Assembly: GCF_964204645.1 (NCBI RefSeq)
Contig: NC_134027.1
Span: 21,626,485-21,690,484, forward strand
Direction of reading: 5' to 3'
Source of the DNA: Tubulanus polymorphus
Taxonomy: Eukaryota; Nemertea; Palaeonemertea; Tubulaniformes; Tubulanidae
Length of the DNA: 64,000 nucleotides
Below are positions 32,649-44,920 of this stretch, piece after piece (positions within the stretch are counted from its first letter, which is position 1; the number at the start of each line of letters is the position of its first letter). The position numbers were made by a program, and so were the translations under genes. A model generated the notes under the pieces. The model was given only the letters and a program-made list of their open reading frames with translations. It searched no databases and was not told the origin of the DNA.

Positions 32649-34885
32649 ATGGCTGACAGTGTAAAGGTAGGATTTTTTTTAAACCTATTTCCGATACAAA
32701 TAATCTAGCCCCGGAACTTATGTTTATTGGGGACTAAAATTCTCCAAACTGCAATCCTGAATATACTCTCGCCTAGGTAGACAGATATGAAATCAATGAT
32801 CATTTGGAATAAGAAATTATTTGAATACACTGTGGTTGACTGAAAAGTGTTATTTCAAATGAAAATTACCACTGAATGTTTAAAATACTGTGTCAATTTT
32901 TTAGAGCTGCATCATATGCTGCAAAGGGGAAGTAGAAGCCCCCGGATTGAAACAGTACTCATCACTGATAGTTCTCCAGAATGCCGCCCAACGTCGACGC
33001 ACCCTCACGCGAGATCACTACAGTGCAGCCACAGGGAAGATTTTGTCAAATGAAGAAAATTCAAGTCAGTTATACTACCATTCTTCATGCCACAGTAAAT
33101 ATTGTGCAGTGAAAAGGAAGGTTACTGAGCCTGAACCTGAGGACACACCCTCAAAAACAACGAGATCGAATTCAGATATCATCAGAGATTTCCTGCTGAA
33201 TACAATACAGCGTGGAGCAACTCAGCGGCACAAATTCTTAAAAGAATGGGCAAACGATGAAACCAGGTTTCTGAAAAAAGTTCCCAGGATAAAGATGGAA
33301 AATTTTGCTGCTGAAAATGTGAAACGCAAAACTCTATCAAAGGATACGAAGTCACTCAATGCAGCCGAGGGAGTGCGTGACGCTTTCGGGCATCTCATCA
33401 CCAAACTTTTCCTGGAAAATGAGTCAATAGATCTTAGAGATATTCTCAGTTACCCAATCACTAATGTCCCTTTGTCACTAGCCCATGCCGATGGTACACC
33501 AACTAAGACAGAGAAAGCAAAATTGATACAGCTTTAAGAATCCAAACTGGAATACAGGACAAATACCATTGCTGCTGCAGATGCCACACAATTCGATGGT
33601 GGGCTCATACTCCATGAAGTATTACCAAGCCATAACAGATCCACATATGGAAGCATAGCTCGTAATAAAATAGTCAAAATCTGCTCTGCTAAATGTGATG
33701 CTGTTCATCTGCTGCTAGATAGGTACATTTCTCCATCCATTAAAGATCTTGAGCGACAGAAAAGAGGTGCAGAGCAAGAAGAGAGCTCTTTCGTCATTAC
33801 TGGAGGAGAACAACAGCAATGCAAAAAAGGAACTGATCTTTTACGAAATGGCCCTTTCAAAGAGGCATTTGCAGTATTTCTGTTGAAGGAAGTTCGGAAA
33901 GAACACTATGCACCAATAGTTGGTAGAAAAATTGTATTTGTTTCACATGGAGGTGCATGCGTAAAATTGTGGGTAGACTCTACGGGTATTCTGCAATCTA
34001 CGGAGCCAAGCCAATACCAAGGTGTCCATGAGGAAGCAGACACCCTGATTGGATTTCACGCCTTCGAGGCCCAAGGAAACATCGTTATCAGATCATCTGA
34101 TACTGATGTCTTAGTCATCATGATTGGGATCAGCACAAAAATTCCAAATAGCAATATAACAATGGATAACGGATCCAGTAACAACCGCCGCCTAATTGAT
34201 GTAACGGGCATATCTTTACAGCTCAACTTAAAACACAAAGGTCTAAGTGAATCGTTGATCGGCTTCCATAGCCTGACAGGATGTGACTTCACTTCGGCGT
34301 TTTATAGGAAGGGGAAGGCAAATCCTTTGACCCATCTTGAAAACAATGAACAGCATATTAAAGCATTGATGTCACTAAATACAACAAGTCCAGACCATGC
34401 TTCACTTCATACTTACATCTGGGCACAAAAAGGAGGATGATATAAATGAAGCTAGGTTCCAATCATTCTTCCAGATGACCGGTGGATTGAAAATGACTGA
34501 AAAGGTGAAGAAGCTGAATTGTTCATCTCTGCCTCCCTGTTCGAAATCATTAAAGCAGCATATCTTACGGGCAAATTATATCGCCTCGACATGGAGCAGG
34601 GCATATACTGCTGAACCAGGTAAAGGGTTAGATCCTCTCCAATTTGGTTGGACAGAAGTCGAAAATGGTACGTACAGTCCATTATGGTACAGTGGACCAC
34701 CCTTACCGGCGACTGTACGTAAGTCAACTGAAACAATGGAGTCATCAGAAGATCCTTATGAGGCAGATACTGACATTGAAAGTGACAACGATTGTGATGA
34801 CAGCCAGGATGGCACGGATGATGAACCGGATTTAGACATCAGCCCCTGGAGCGATGACAATGAGAGTGAAAGTGATGGTGATTAA
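32649..34885 (+). pseudogene. TIR-transposon protein with zinc motif and FEN1/XPG-like acidic motifs
   Basis: Exon 1 (32649-32666) gives MADSVK. A GT-AG intron ends at 32904, and exon 2 reads SCIICCKGEVEAPG and then a YYHSSCHSKYC block, together a plausible zinc site. A helical, basic region follows. TAA at 33535 interrupts the frame, which continues in phase to 34440 with three acidic motifs: HEEADTLIGFHA (about 34028), SSDTDVLVIMIG (about 34096) and SLTGCDFTSAF (about 34269). Their order and spacing parallel the EAEAQ, EDSDLL and LGCDY motifs of FEN1/XPG nucleases (PIN fold); that relation is inference. A one-base shift near 34425 leads to the C-terminus (to 34885), ending in an acidic tail. 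About 740 residues in total. One stop and one shift separate it from an open gene. Confidence 0.7.
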
Positions 34886-35075
34886 AACATAGGCCCTCTT
34901 TGTATGTAATATTTAGTTCACTGTGAAATAAATGATTTTTGTTGAATGTTTTTGGAATTTTGATTTCTTGTAACTCGTTTGATTTAAACTCAGTGTGTTG
35001 GTAGCCCTTTAGTTTATCTAGTTTAAGGGTGGACTGTATCGAAATGGTTTTAGGTGAAAGCTGCTGTTGAATGAC

Positions 35076-35942
35076 CTGTTTTAAATCAACAATCAATAAA
35101 ACTACTGTCTGTACCTTCTTGGTACAGATGAAAGCCGCTGTTGAAGTTTTTTTTATGTAGCTATGTCATTGACACAAATAAAAATTTCTGTGTCCATTTG
35201 AATAAAAACTGTCTCAGGCGTCTGTAAATTGGACTGCTGTCTGGAGCCCTGTACATGCAGATTTTGCTGTCACGAGTATTTTTAGTTAGTATCGTGTCAT
35301 TACATCACTTTGAAATTCAAATTATGCATTTCTCTCTTCCTTTGAATAAATCCATGGTCCGGGGCCCCCAAAAGCCACTGTCCCGACCCCCGTACAGGAG
35401 AAAATTGCTGCCATTGATATCTTGCATCTCAAAGTTATCAGTTAGAAAAGATGTGATTAGTTTCAGCTATTTCTCACCATATTTTAAAAATGTCATCCGG
35501 GGACATCTTGGGGTCTATGGGGCTGCTGTTTGCGACCCCGTACAGGAAAAAGTTGCTGTCACTCACATTTTCAAGTAGCCTTATACACATGGAAGTAAAT
35601 AATGTAAGTTTCATTCATTTCTCGCTATCTTTGAATAACTTTATTTTCAGCCCCCCCCCAAAAATGTCACTGTTTACGCCCCGGTACAGAAAAAACTGCT
35701 GTCATGCTGAAAAATGATATACCTACATTCATTTCAATGATTATCGATTAAAATTATGCATTTCTAATAATCTTTGAATAAAGATAAATTTTACCCCCAT
35801 TTTAGGGGCCGCCTAGGCCAAAGGTACAGGCTATGACCCAGCAGCAACGTCATTCGTTGTTACTCGGGTGGTTTCCTACAAATTGGGCATGTTTAACAAT
35901 TTTTCTCTCTTCCTATGAATAAAATGTCCGTGGCTCCTGGTC
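35076..35942 (-). repeat. Right long terminal inverted repeat
   Basis: This is the inverse of 31673-32531. Differences are small: GCGACCCC inserted near 35530, changed lengths of C and A runs, and a short added segment near 35110-35125 (GGTACAGA region). Confidence 0.9.
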
Positions 35943-35944
35943 TA

Positions 35945-36515
35945 CACCTCGGCGCGCGCGAACATTTTTCAACCGTTAACATCATGGCTGCTGACGGTGT
36001 TGTTTTATGTATTTTACTTCCTTGTGGTCTTGTGTGCTGCTTGAACCGGATCACGAGTTGGCCAAAAATGTACAAGTCAAACTAACATTAACGTGTGGCG
36101 ACAACATCGAGTTGAGTTACTACAATACCGGTTTAGGGAGGGCCGACTGTTGCTGCTATTGTGCGTGTAGTGGGGCTGTTAATCCCCCGGAATTGTTAAA
36201 TCAGTTTAAAACGTTACTGCCGTTATGCAGTACCTGCCAAAACACAGGAAAAAAGCTGTTGTGGCGCGTCCATATGGGAAGATATAAAGCTTTGTTATTT
36301 CTAATAAACTGTTTCATATTTAAAATAATGTTCTTCTATGCTTCTTTGGTGATCGGTGATGGAAAATACTTTTTCCAAAAAAAAAAATTTTTTTTTTCTA
36401 CCTACCTACCTACCCTACCAAAATTTGGACATGAAAATTCTTTTTATTTTCCGTTCCACCCATGTAAAAGTTAATAAAAAAAAAACTCAAAACATTCTTA
36501 TTCAAGCCTTCAGAC
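35945..36515 (+). other. Cysteine-rich open frame, unidentified
   Basis: A 155-codon frame (36007-36474) begins within coding-looking sequence: KVNVQVKLTL-type residues, then LGRADCCCYCACSGAVNPPE, then LLPLCSTCQNTGKKLLWR. The paired Cys residues suggest a zinc-binding module. After about 36290 the frame enters AT-rich, T-run DNA and is probably spurious. It directly abuts the right end of the long-TIR element, so it may be the exon or element into which that element inserted. Confidence 0.35.
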
Positions 36516-36518
36516 CTT

Positions 36519-37744
36519 TTGATTAGTTTCGATGTAGTTTCACTTTTCACCAATGTACCTTTCAAAGAAACTATAGATATTATTTCTGATTATGTCTATA
36601 ATTCAGATTCCAAACCATTATATAGTAAAGCAGTATTTAAAGAACTTTTAAAATTTGCCTCTTCTGGTATTTTCATGTATAGGCTAACAATTGTTTGTTC
36701 CATCAAGTGGATGACGTCACCATGGGCAGCCCTCTAGGTCCCACGTTTGCAAATTTCTGCCTGGCACACTTAGAAAACCGCTTATTGACTGAATCAAAAT
36801 TCAAGCCAGCCCTTTACTTCAGATATGTAGATGATGTATTTTGTGTATTTAGAGATCATTCCTCATATCTAAAGTTCTTCCAACAATTAAACGATTTACA
36901 TTCTTGTTTAGAATTCACTTTCGAGTTTGGTCCTAACATTCTACCCTTCTTAGATACTCGAATAGAAACTCCTTTAGAAAGAGGAAAAAATTTTATATCA
37001 AGTGTCTACAGAAAATGTTCAAATACTGGTCTTTTACTCAACTTTAATGCGATGTGTGCATTTAAGTGGAAAATAGGTTTAGTTTATTGTATGTTATTTA
37101 GATCTTACAATATTTGTAACAGTTGGCAGGTTTTCACTAAAGAATTAGATTGTCTCCATGATATGTTTTGCCGTAACGGTTACCCAGGCAGGGTGTTTGA
37201 TAATTGTGTCAAAAGTTTTCTGGATTCTAGATTTACGCCGGGTAATAAACAGATTGAACACGATGAAGTTTCTCAATTTATCTCAATTCCATATGTGGGC
37301 TACCCCACCGTACTATTTGCCCGTAAGATCAGAAATTTGTTCAAAAAACATTATTGCATTGATTCCAAGTGCTCATTCACTACCACTAAGATTAAGAATT
37401 TCTTCTCATTGAAATGTCCTCCTAAATCCCTTAAGGCTAATGTTGTATACAAATTCAATTGTTTATGTGATGTAAATGTTTCCTACATAGGAAAAACTAA
37501 ACGAAATCTAGCTACGAGAGTTAAAGAGCATCGGACAAACAAATCCGCTATAGGACAACATTTAACTATCTGTTCCACTTGTAGTCAGGACTTGAATGAA
37601 AACAAATTCAAGATTTTAGACAAAGCTAACTCAGACTTTGAATGTAAAATCCGAGAGGCTTTGTTTATTAAATTAGAAAAGCCGTCTTTAAAATTACAAT
37701 TGTTTCAAAATGGATCCTCATTCATTTTAAATGTATTTCGTTAA
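36519..37744 (+). pseudogene. Penelope-like element RT with GIY-YIG endonuclease (5'-truncated)
   Basis: The RT starts mid-domain with ISFDVVSLFTNVPF. After a shift near 36690 it runs open for 349 codons (36695-37744): VDDVTMGSPLGPTFANF, then FRYVDDVFCVF (RT catalytic pair, about 36820-36850), FLDTRI and VYRKCSNTG. The C-terminal endonuclease has VSYIGKTKRNLATRVKEH (about 37477-37530), with the GIY-YIG core and catalytic Arg, and a later Glu in KIREALFIKLE. A downstream sequence with a hammerhead-like core (38151-38190) marks the 3' region. Only the 5' truncation and one shift prevent an intact frame. Confidence 0.85.
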
Positions 37745-38150
37745 TCTGGCTTGTCCTGGCCTGTCCTGAAACTTATTTATCCTTGTAAAGATATTCATAA
37801 GAGACACATAGTGGAATCAGCCCTAATATGAAAACTTTCGAAATCCAATTTATCTACTTATTTAAATACTGGTTTTTCTCCACATAACCAATTATTATCC
37901 AGACACATCAATTCTTTATTAGATTTGGGTTAATGTCACTATGTGTCACTCTGTTATCGCCACCCTCTTCAGTCCACTTCACTTAGTTACATAATTTGTT
38001 TTTACTCTGAACTGTTTAGAATTGCTGTGGTTTCTACGGTACCCCTTGATTTTTATTGCTTGGTCTGTTTATCTTTAGTTTTGACACACTGCTTCTATTT
38101 TAGATCCTGTGAGTTTATATGCTTTGTTACTTGTTTTTCTGGTCATTCCA

Positions 38151-38190
38151 CCTGATGATGGCTGTTAGTCAACAGCTGAAACGTTGTGGT
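38151..38190 (+). ncRNA. Hammerhead-like core in Penelope 3' region (tentative)
   Basis: CTGATGA is followed by a hairpin (GCTGTT, loop AGTC, AACAGC) and then GAAAC, with GTTTC a few bases on. This is the order of the conserved core of hammerhead ribozymes, which are known in Penelope-like elements. Stem I could not be paired convincingly by eye, and two bases intervene before stem II, so cleavage activity is doubtful. Confidence 0.35.
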
Positions 38191-38369
38191 TTCATTATAA
38201 TAAATTTGATCATATAATTTTAAAATTCGAAGTGTGGGCTTTCTTCATTTATCTGTCCTGGTTTGTTGCCAGGTTATATTATGCAATCTTCTGCTATTTT
38301 TAGGCACCACTGTTGACCTGTTTCCGTAAACTTATATCTTAACATATTCGATCAAACAAAATTCAGCTC

Positions 38370-39208
38370 GCAAACATAGCTAAATCTTATGATATTATAT
38401 GTATACAGGAAACTCACGCTAATCAATCTACGGTGATCTCTCATAGCGGTTTTTTTCCCTCCGTGCTGATAGGGGATCCCCCTCATTATCAAGGAGTCAC
38501 GGTGGTACTGCTGTATTAATCAGGAACGACCTTAAAAATCATATTAAATTTATCAAGGGTACTGAGTATGGTTTGTGGATCAAGCTCTCACGCCTCTTGT
38601 CCACTGACAATAAACCTATATATCTTGCTTGAGTATATATTCCGCCTGCTAACTCTCCAATTCATAAAAGTTCCCAAATAGATATGTTTGATTCAATTTA
38701 TAACGACGTTGTAATGTACAGCCACCACAATAATATCCTGATGTGCGGAGATTTTAATTCTCGTATCTCTACTCTTGAAGATTTCATTAGTGAATCTTGT
38801 GAAAATTCACCTGTGGACCACCTAACGGCTCCGGATTGTTGCAAATCAAGAAACTCTACAGATAAAAAGACCAACTCTTTTGGGAAAAAACTAATTGATT
38901 TATGCACCGCTTGTAACCTTAGGATTATAAACGGCAGGACTATAGGTGATTTATTTGGGATGCCAACATGTTATAAATACAATGGTTTCAGCACCGTCGA
39001 TTTCTTTATTTGCAACAACGATTTCCTATGTTCTATTCTAAGTATGAATGTTGAAGATTTTTCGGTTTTCTCAGACCACTGTAGGTTATCTGTATATATA
39101 GCAAGTAATAAAACATCCATCCCCTTATACCCCGTAGTACATCATCAAAGATTTATAATAAACCGATCAGATACATCTGGTGTGAAGAAAACGAGCTTAA
39201 CTTTGTAA
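38370..39208 (+). pseudogene. LINE apurinic-type endonuclease domain
   Basis: The order of motifs is CIQETHANQ (about 38400), GGTAVLIR (about 38500), then after a TGA near 38630 YIPPANS, ILMCGDFNSR (about 38737-38765), GFSTVDFFIC (about 38983-39015) and VFSDHCRLSVYI (about 39068-39100). These are the metal-binding Glu, Asn and terminal SDH motifs of exonuclease-endonuclease-phosphatase domains. Two frames are needed before 38640. Confidence 0.75.
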
Positions 39209-41788
39209 ATGCTTTTGAATCCCCAGAAACACTAGCCAAAATCAAAGAGATTTGTGAGCATCAAAACAACGACTCAATTAGTTCAGACTCCAGCTCTCTT
39301 CTAGAAAAATGTACGAATATTTATAAATCAATTGCTTTGAATACACTGAAACCAAAATCGACCAAAAAGGGTAGAATTTTTAAACAGAAATGGTTCGATA
39401 AAACTTGCCTTAATCTCAGAAGAAGAACCAAACGTGAAGCTAGCAAGTTATCCTCTACTAGGGATCCTGATCCGGACCTTATCTTGGACTATTACAATTT
39501 AAAAAGAAACTATAAAAAACTCTTGAAACAAAAAAAAAGCCAGTTTACATCTAAAATTGTCGATGAAATCAATTATACTAAAAGTACCGGTAGTAATAAA
39601 AACTCTAAAACTTTCTGGAAAAACATAAATAGCCTCCGCCACCCCTACACAAAAAACGATCCATCTTATATCACGCTGGATGAATGGTTTCATCATTTTA
39701 AAACTCTGAGCTCTTCCGAAAACCTTCCATCCGAAGTTCTCTCTAAGCTTCATCAAGAGTTACTTGAACTCGAGAACTCGACGCAAACATTTAATCAACT
39801 GGACTTTTCTATAACTGAAGCTGAAATCATAAAAGCTGTTAATAAACTGAAGTCTAACAAAGCTACCGGTCCAGACTCAATTTCGAACGAAATGATTAAG
39901 TGCAATATAAACTTTATGCTTGAGCCTTTATGTAAACTTTTTAGCTCTGTATTATCCAGTGGCACCTATCCTGAAGAATGGTCCCGAGGTATTATTGCAC
40001 CTATTTTTAAAAAAGGTGATCCATGTGATACCAACTGTTACAGGGGGATCACTATCTCTAGCTGCTTAGGTAAACTTTTCTGTAGCATTCTGAACAACTG
40101 TCTTGTAAATTACTTGGAAGATAACAACATTCTTAACCCAAACCAAATTGGCTTTAGAAAGGGCTCTCGTACCTCAGATCACCTTTTTACTCTGAAGCAC
40201 TTGATCGATAGAAACACTAGTAAACGCAAACAGAAATTCTACTGCGCCTTTATTGACTTCAGTCGTGCCTTTGATAGCATTCCCCATGACGGGTTGTTAA
40301 TTAAATTGATAAAATCCGGTATAAGTGGTTTATTTTATAAAGTTATAAAAAATATGTATGCGAGTGCCTTTTCCAGAGTCCAAAACGACAAAGGTCTATC
40401 TGAGGAATTTCCAGTAAAAATCGGTGTACATCAGGGTAATATTCTAAGTCTGATGCTCTTCAATATCTTTATCAATGACTTACATAAATCTTTTAATAAT
40501 TGTGACTCTCCAACTATAAGGAACATCAATATCCCATGCCTACTATACGCGGATGATCTTGTTATATTATCCAGAACACCTGAAGGTCTGCAAAAATCAC
40601 TGGATAATCTAGGTGTATATTGTAACACATGGGGTATTGATGTAAACTATGGAAAATCTAATATAATGGAATTTAGTAAAGCTAGGAACATGCGTATGAC
40701 AGAATCTAAATTTAAGATTAATGACTGCACTATAAATTTCTGTAAAACTTATAATTATTTGGGTTTTACTGTTCACTGTAATGGTAAACTGGATAGTCTC
40801 CAAGATGCATTGGGTAAAAAGGGATCTAGAGCATTATTCAACCTCATAAAAATTCCTGGCTTTAGAAATTTAGGCATTATCCAACAACTGCAACTCTTCA
40901 ACAGTCTCATCAAACCTATTATTACATATGGTAGCGAAGTTTGGGGAGTCACACCTTTGATTAAAAATCTAAATAAAGGAGATGATCGTACTATAAAAGA
41001 CAACATAGGTGATATCTTCAAACTTTGCTCAATGCAAAAAGTAGTTAACCGTTTCCTTCGTCATATCCTTGGACTCCATAACAGATCACCTATTCTACCT
41101 CTCCTTGGAGATCTTGGCCAATTTCCCATACTCATTGAAATAATTTTATCTTCTGTGAAATATTGGTTAAATTGCATGAAAAATAATCAAAACTCCCTGC
41201 TCTATCTTTGTTTGTTAGATATGCATGAATCCTCGTCCCGAGACTCTCGCTTTAATTTTGTTTCTTGTATAAAAAAAATTCTATTAGACTGTAATCTTAA
41301 CCATTTATGGGAAAATTTAGGGCACAATCCAAATATAACCAGATCAACTAAAATTGTATGTAAATATATGCAGCAGGGTTTTCTTATTTTTTGGAATTCA
41401 AAGATCAATGATCCAACTCACAGCCGGTATAACTTTTATAGAACTATGAAATCTAAATTTCAGCTAGAACCATATCTATTATTCTTAAAAGACCACTCTC
41501 TAAAATCAGCAATAGCAAAACTTCGAATGTCATGTCATAACCTTATAATTGAAAAAGGAAGGAGACTCGGCATCGCTCAACCAAATCGTATTTGCCCTCA
41601 CTGTAACGCTGTCGGCGATGAATCCCATTTTCTTTTTTTATTGTAAACTGCAGGATAATTTAAGAACTAAATATGATATTGTAAATCTAAACCTAGACAC
41701 TTTTCTTTCGGCCTTTACTAATCCCAATAAACCAATCTTCTTAAATATTGCGAAATTCATATATCATGGGCTTGTAAATATCACTTAA
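39166..41788 (+). pseudogene. LINE reverse transcriptase and C-terminal region
   Basis: The main open frame is 769 codons (39337-41646). A spacer (IRYIWCEENELNF onward) precedes it in the same frame from about 39166. RT landmarks: KSNKATGPDSISNEMIK, FKKGDP, GFRKGSRTSDHLF, IDFSRAFDSI, GVHQGNILSLMLFNIFIND and CLLYADDLVILS (catalytic pair, about residue 405). After RT come the FLRHILGLHNRSP region and the terminal CPHC...GDESHFLF knuckle. A shift in a T run near 41635 moves the last 45 codons (YCKLQDNLRTKYD onward) to the next frame, ending at 41788. Confidence 0.9.
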
Positions 41789-41999
41789 ATAATATTGTAT
41801 ATATATATATGTTAGACATTGTATTAGTTCTCTCTCCTTTTATTATTTTTCTGTTAGTGCACATCTTTGTGTCACACATTTTTGTTTTTTGTCTGTTTGT
41901 TATTATTGTTGTTTTCTTCATTCACAATCTTATACTTTGGATTTATGATGAATAAATTGAAATTGAAATTGAAATTACTGTAGTTTTGCATCATTTGTT

Positions 42000-42888
42000 A
42001 CTTGAGAAGGGGTTTATGTTTTCCCTGAAAACGTTCGACTTATTCAACATGATTTATATATATATGGAAAATGAAACTGTTTGTTCTTTTATGGATTTTT
42101 AATTATCTGAACTCTCTACCGAGGATTTAACAAAAAAAGTTCTTATTTTTTCAAAATCCAAGTAGGCTAATCAAAGTAAAAACACCTAACTGTTTACATA
42201 AAATCAATAAACTATACATGCAGGCCTCTTAGTGTACAATAGTATCTTTGCAGCTTAAGGATAACTGGGTCAGCGGATCAGTAACTATGGCAGAAGGTCG
42301 TTTATTTTTAGAAGCTGACAAATGATGTGGGGAAGGAATGAATGCCCCTAACAACAAATATGCATAGGAAACATGTGTTCGAGTTTATTATGATAACAAC
42401 AACAAAAGTAATTCCCTCGATATCCTGACTCCCAAAAATTGGCAAAAAGTCCAGAATTCCAGAGAAATCCGGATATTAAGTGGCATTCTCTGAAGTCATG
42501 GAATTTATGTAGTTAGCACGCCGAGAACCAGCAGGAAATTCTATCCAGAGGTGTTGAAGACAGGCCCTTCAAACGATCAGTGTAAAAGAATTTAGATCAA
42601 GATTTTTGAAATTTGAATACAATCTTCATGTATTTTTTTGGCAAATGGAAAGTCATCCATTCTCAAATGATTTATCCGCGTACCCGGGCACTTCATAATT
42701 TACAGTGCCAAAATGACTAAGAATGAGGTCATCCTCCCCAATCTAGTCCTTAGCTCTGTCATTTTCACGGTGTAAATGCCCTTTTTCTTGAAATAGAACT
42801 GCCCCTCTAATAAGCTCGGCGCAGGCCTGGATGAAGGCAATGAAATGAGATTATCATTTTGTGACAAACTGGTAGTTCATAGTCATTG
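42000..42888. other. no gene; contains a dispersed ~100-bp repeat
   Basis: 42703-42802 is repeated at 45907-46007 in direct orientation (GCCAAAATGACTAAGAATGA onward, ending TTTTTCTTGAAATAGAAC). Otherwise only AT-rich sequence is present. Confidence 0.6.
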
Positions 42889-44321
42889 TAGGTATGTGGC
42901 AGAATCGTGCTACGCGCAGTACGATTATTCTGTGACGCGGAAATGGGCTCTCCTAGGGATATCCCCTACTAAAATCGCTCTGATTGGCTTATTTTGGGGA
43001 ATACCTATGGGATTCCCTAGTATGATGTCAGGGAATTCCGGGACTTCCACCTCGTTTTCGAATTTTATTGATCGGTTAAGAATCACGGAAATTTGCGAAG
43101 TTTGAAGATTTTACCTGATTTCGAAGCGCTAAATATACCTCTAGGTGAGACTGCATATTAATGAAACCTATTTGCATATCGAATTATGTCTTTCATTGAA
43201 ATAATGATGAAGTTTGAAGTAGATATTAGGACAAGAACATAGTAAAATATTACCGGGAACGGACAATGTATTTTGACGTGGTCGGCCATTTTTGAAGAAA
43301 TTACGATGTTTTGTCTTCTGGTGTTGGGTCGAAATATGGGCCTATAAATTGCCGAAAAGTATATGTTTTAGAATGAATAATCGAAAGATTAGTATGTTTG
43401 GTAAATGTCTAAGTACTTTTGAGAATAAAATATGTGATTTTAAAATGATTTTGAAAGGGTTTTCTTTTGTTTACTTTGTGGCGATTCTTGGTCACGTGAC
43501 ATCATCTTCGTTACCTGATTGGCTGATGCGAATGTCAATAGTAAATAAACGCATGTGCTTTTCAAAAATGTATTTACAAACTAGCTAATTTGGTTTAAAT
43601 AGACACTTATTGCATGGAAATGAATTGAATCTTATTTTATCAATAGATATTTTTTCTCTTAAATTTGGAGGTAAATTTGCAGATCTTTTCAAATGGAGGT
43701 TAAAGAGGATGTTAAGACGCGGAAAATAGGTGTAGGCAGTGAATTCCTGGAAAGATTTTCAAAAATTGAAGAAGATGTAGACATTAAGAATGGACATGTT
43801 ATATATATATTCAACAAGAATAAGAAGAGCCTATGATATGACAAATTATGAATTTGCTGTTGATTACTTGCTTGGTGACCTTGTAATGTTGTAAATCAAA
43901 TTGTGTTAGTGAAGTTACAAAGATTTTCATGTATTTCGATAATTACGTATCATTATTAGGCTAATTGATATTAGTTAAATATCTATAACTTTTAGAATAA
44001 TAAATCTATATGAACTTTTGAAACTAATATTTGCAACTCTTGTTATGTTTTATCAACCCTGAAAGTTTCATGGTGCTATCTTTTATATTAAGGAAGTTAT
44101 GGTACTTTTTGTGCGTTTCTTACCCATTTGCGATCACACTTATCCTATTGTTTGCCTTATTAATTACGGGTGTCATTTTGAGATCTTCAAAATTTCATAA
44201 TTTCCCTAATATTTGAGCTAGAAAGACAAACCAGGCATTTTTGGAAAGGATTTTCCCTGCTCTCTCCAGCTGTGTTAAAGTAATCATTGTAGGATAACTT
44301 CGATATTTTCTGCCACATACC
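42889..44321. mobile_element. Non-autonomous DNA transposon with 9-bp target duplication
   Basis: Ends TAGGTATGTGGCAGAA and TTCTGCCACATACC are inverted repeats. TAGTCATTG flanks both sides (42880-42888 and 44322-44330). Depending on whether the terminal TA is counted, the duplication is 7 to 9 bp, which is compatible with hAT-like or P-like elements. The 1.43-kb interior has no open frame with motifs. Confidence 0.8.
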
Positions 44322-44330
44322 TAGTCATTG

Positions 44331-44920
44331 GTTAGAAAAAAAGTTGGTAACTGTATCTTTTATCAAATTGTTTTCTGCCAACACCTAATGGCTAATCCAC
44401 CCGTCCCAGGCATAAATTGTCACAAGAAAAGGTGTAACCAGTGAGGTTTAGCAGTTCACATTCCCTCCTGTCATTCTGAATTTTGTGTCGGTTCGAGATG
44501 GTAAATCGTGAGATCGACCTTATAAATCGTGCGGGGTACGCCACATCTTCTTTCCCCAGTTCCATTCCCCACCGATGCCCCCTCTCCTCCCCCCATCCAT
44601 CCAGTATAGTTAGTATCACATCTGGACGTATCCTTATGAAATCAAAGCGATTGTGTAAGCTATACATATCATACATTCTACTGAACTAACGATACATACC
44701 TCCTTTCTTCGGCTAAACGTTGTGAGGGAAGAAGATTTTCGTAAACAATCGCTTAATGAGATACTTTCAGTAGGACGAAAAATCGTATCGTGCGGTTTCT
44801 CCCTCCGCTCCCTCTCCAGCCTCGCTCGGTGCTAGATGTCAGTCGTGAACGATTGACCTATATACTATATAGCCGTAGCTGTCGAGCGAGGCAGTTCGAA
44901 TCCCGAAAACGAGTACCCAA
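44331..44920. other. no gene seen
   Basis: Mixed-composition DNA with a pyrimidine-rich stretch (44545-44605). Short frames only. Confidence 0.4.

Larger units (their letters stand above)
31673..35942. mobile_element. DNA transposon with ~860-bp terminal inverted repeats
   Basis: The outer ends are GACCAGGAGCCACGGACATT (31673) and its exact inverse ending at 35942, flanked by TA on both sides (31671-31672 and 35943-35944). The arms match for about 860 bp (31673-32531 and 35076-35942) with few differences. One spliced gene occupies the space between them. The TA duplication resembles several cut-and-paste families, but the arms are unusually long and the encoded protein is not a DDE transposase that I recognise. 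No superfamily name is claimed. Confidence 0.9.
38330..41980 (+). mobile_element. LINE (non-LTR retrotransposon), nearly complete ORF2
   Basis: Endonuclease, reverse transcriptase and C-terminal knuckle are collinear and end in a short tail of TTGAAA repeats (about 41951-41975) after AATAAA-containing sequence. No ORF1 is recognisable upstream. Lesions are few: a stop in the endonuclease (about 38630), a shift at about 39160 and a shift in a T run at about 41635. The family within CR1/L2-like LINEs is not resolved. Confidence 0.8.

Noticed and set aside
43292-43588. 98-codon frame as a gene
   Set aside because: It lies inside a non-autonomous element with defined ends, has no motifs, and its composition matches the AT-rich background.
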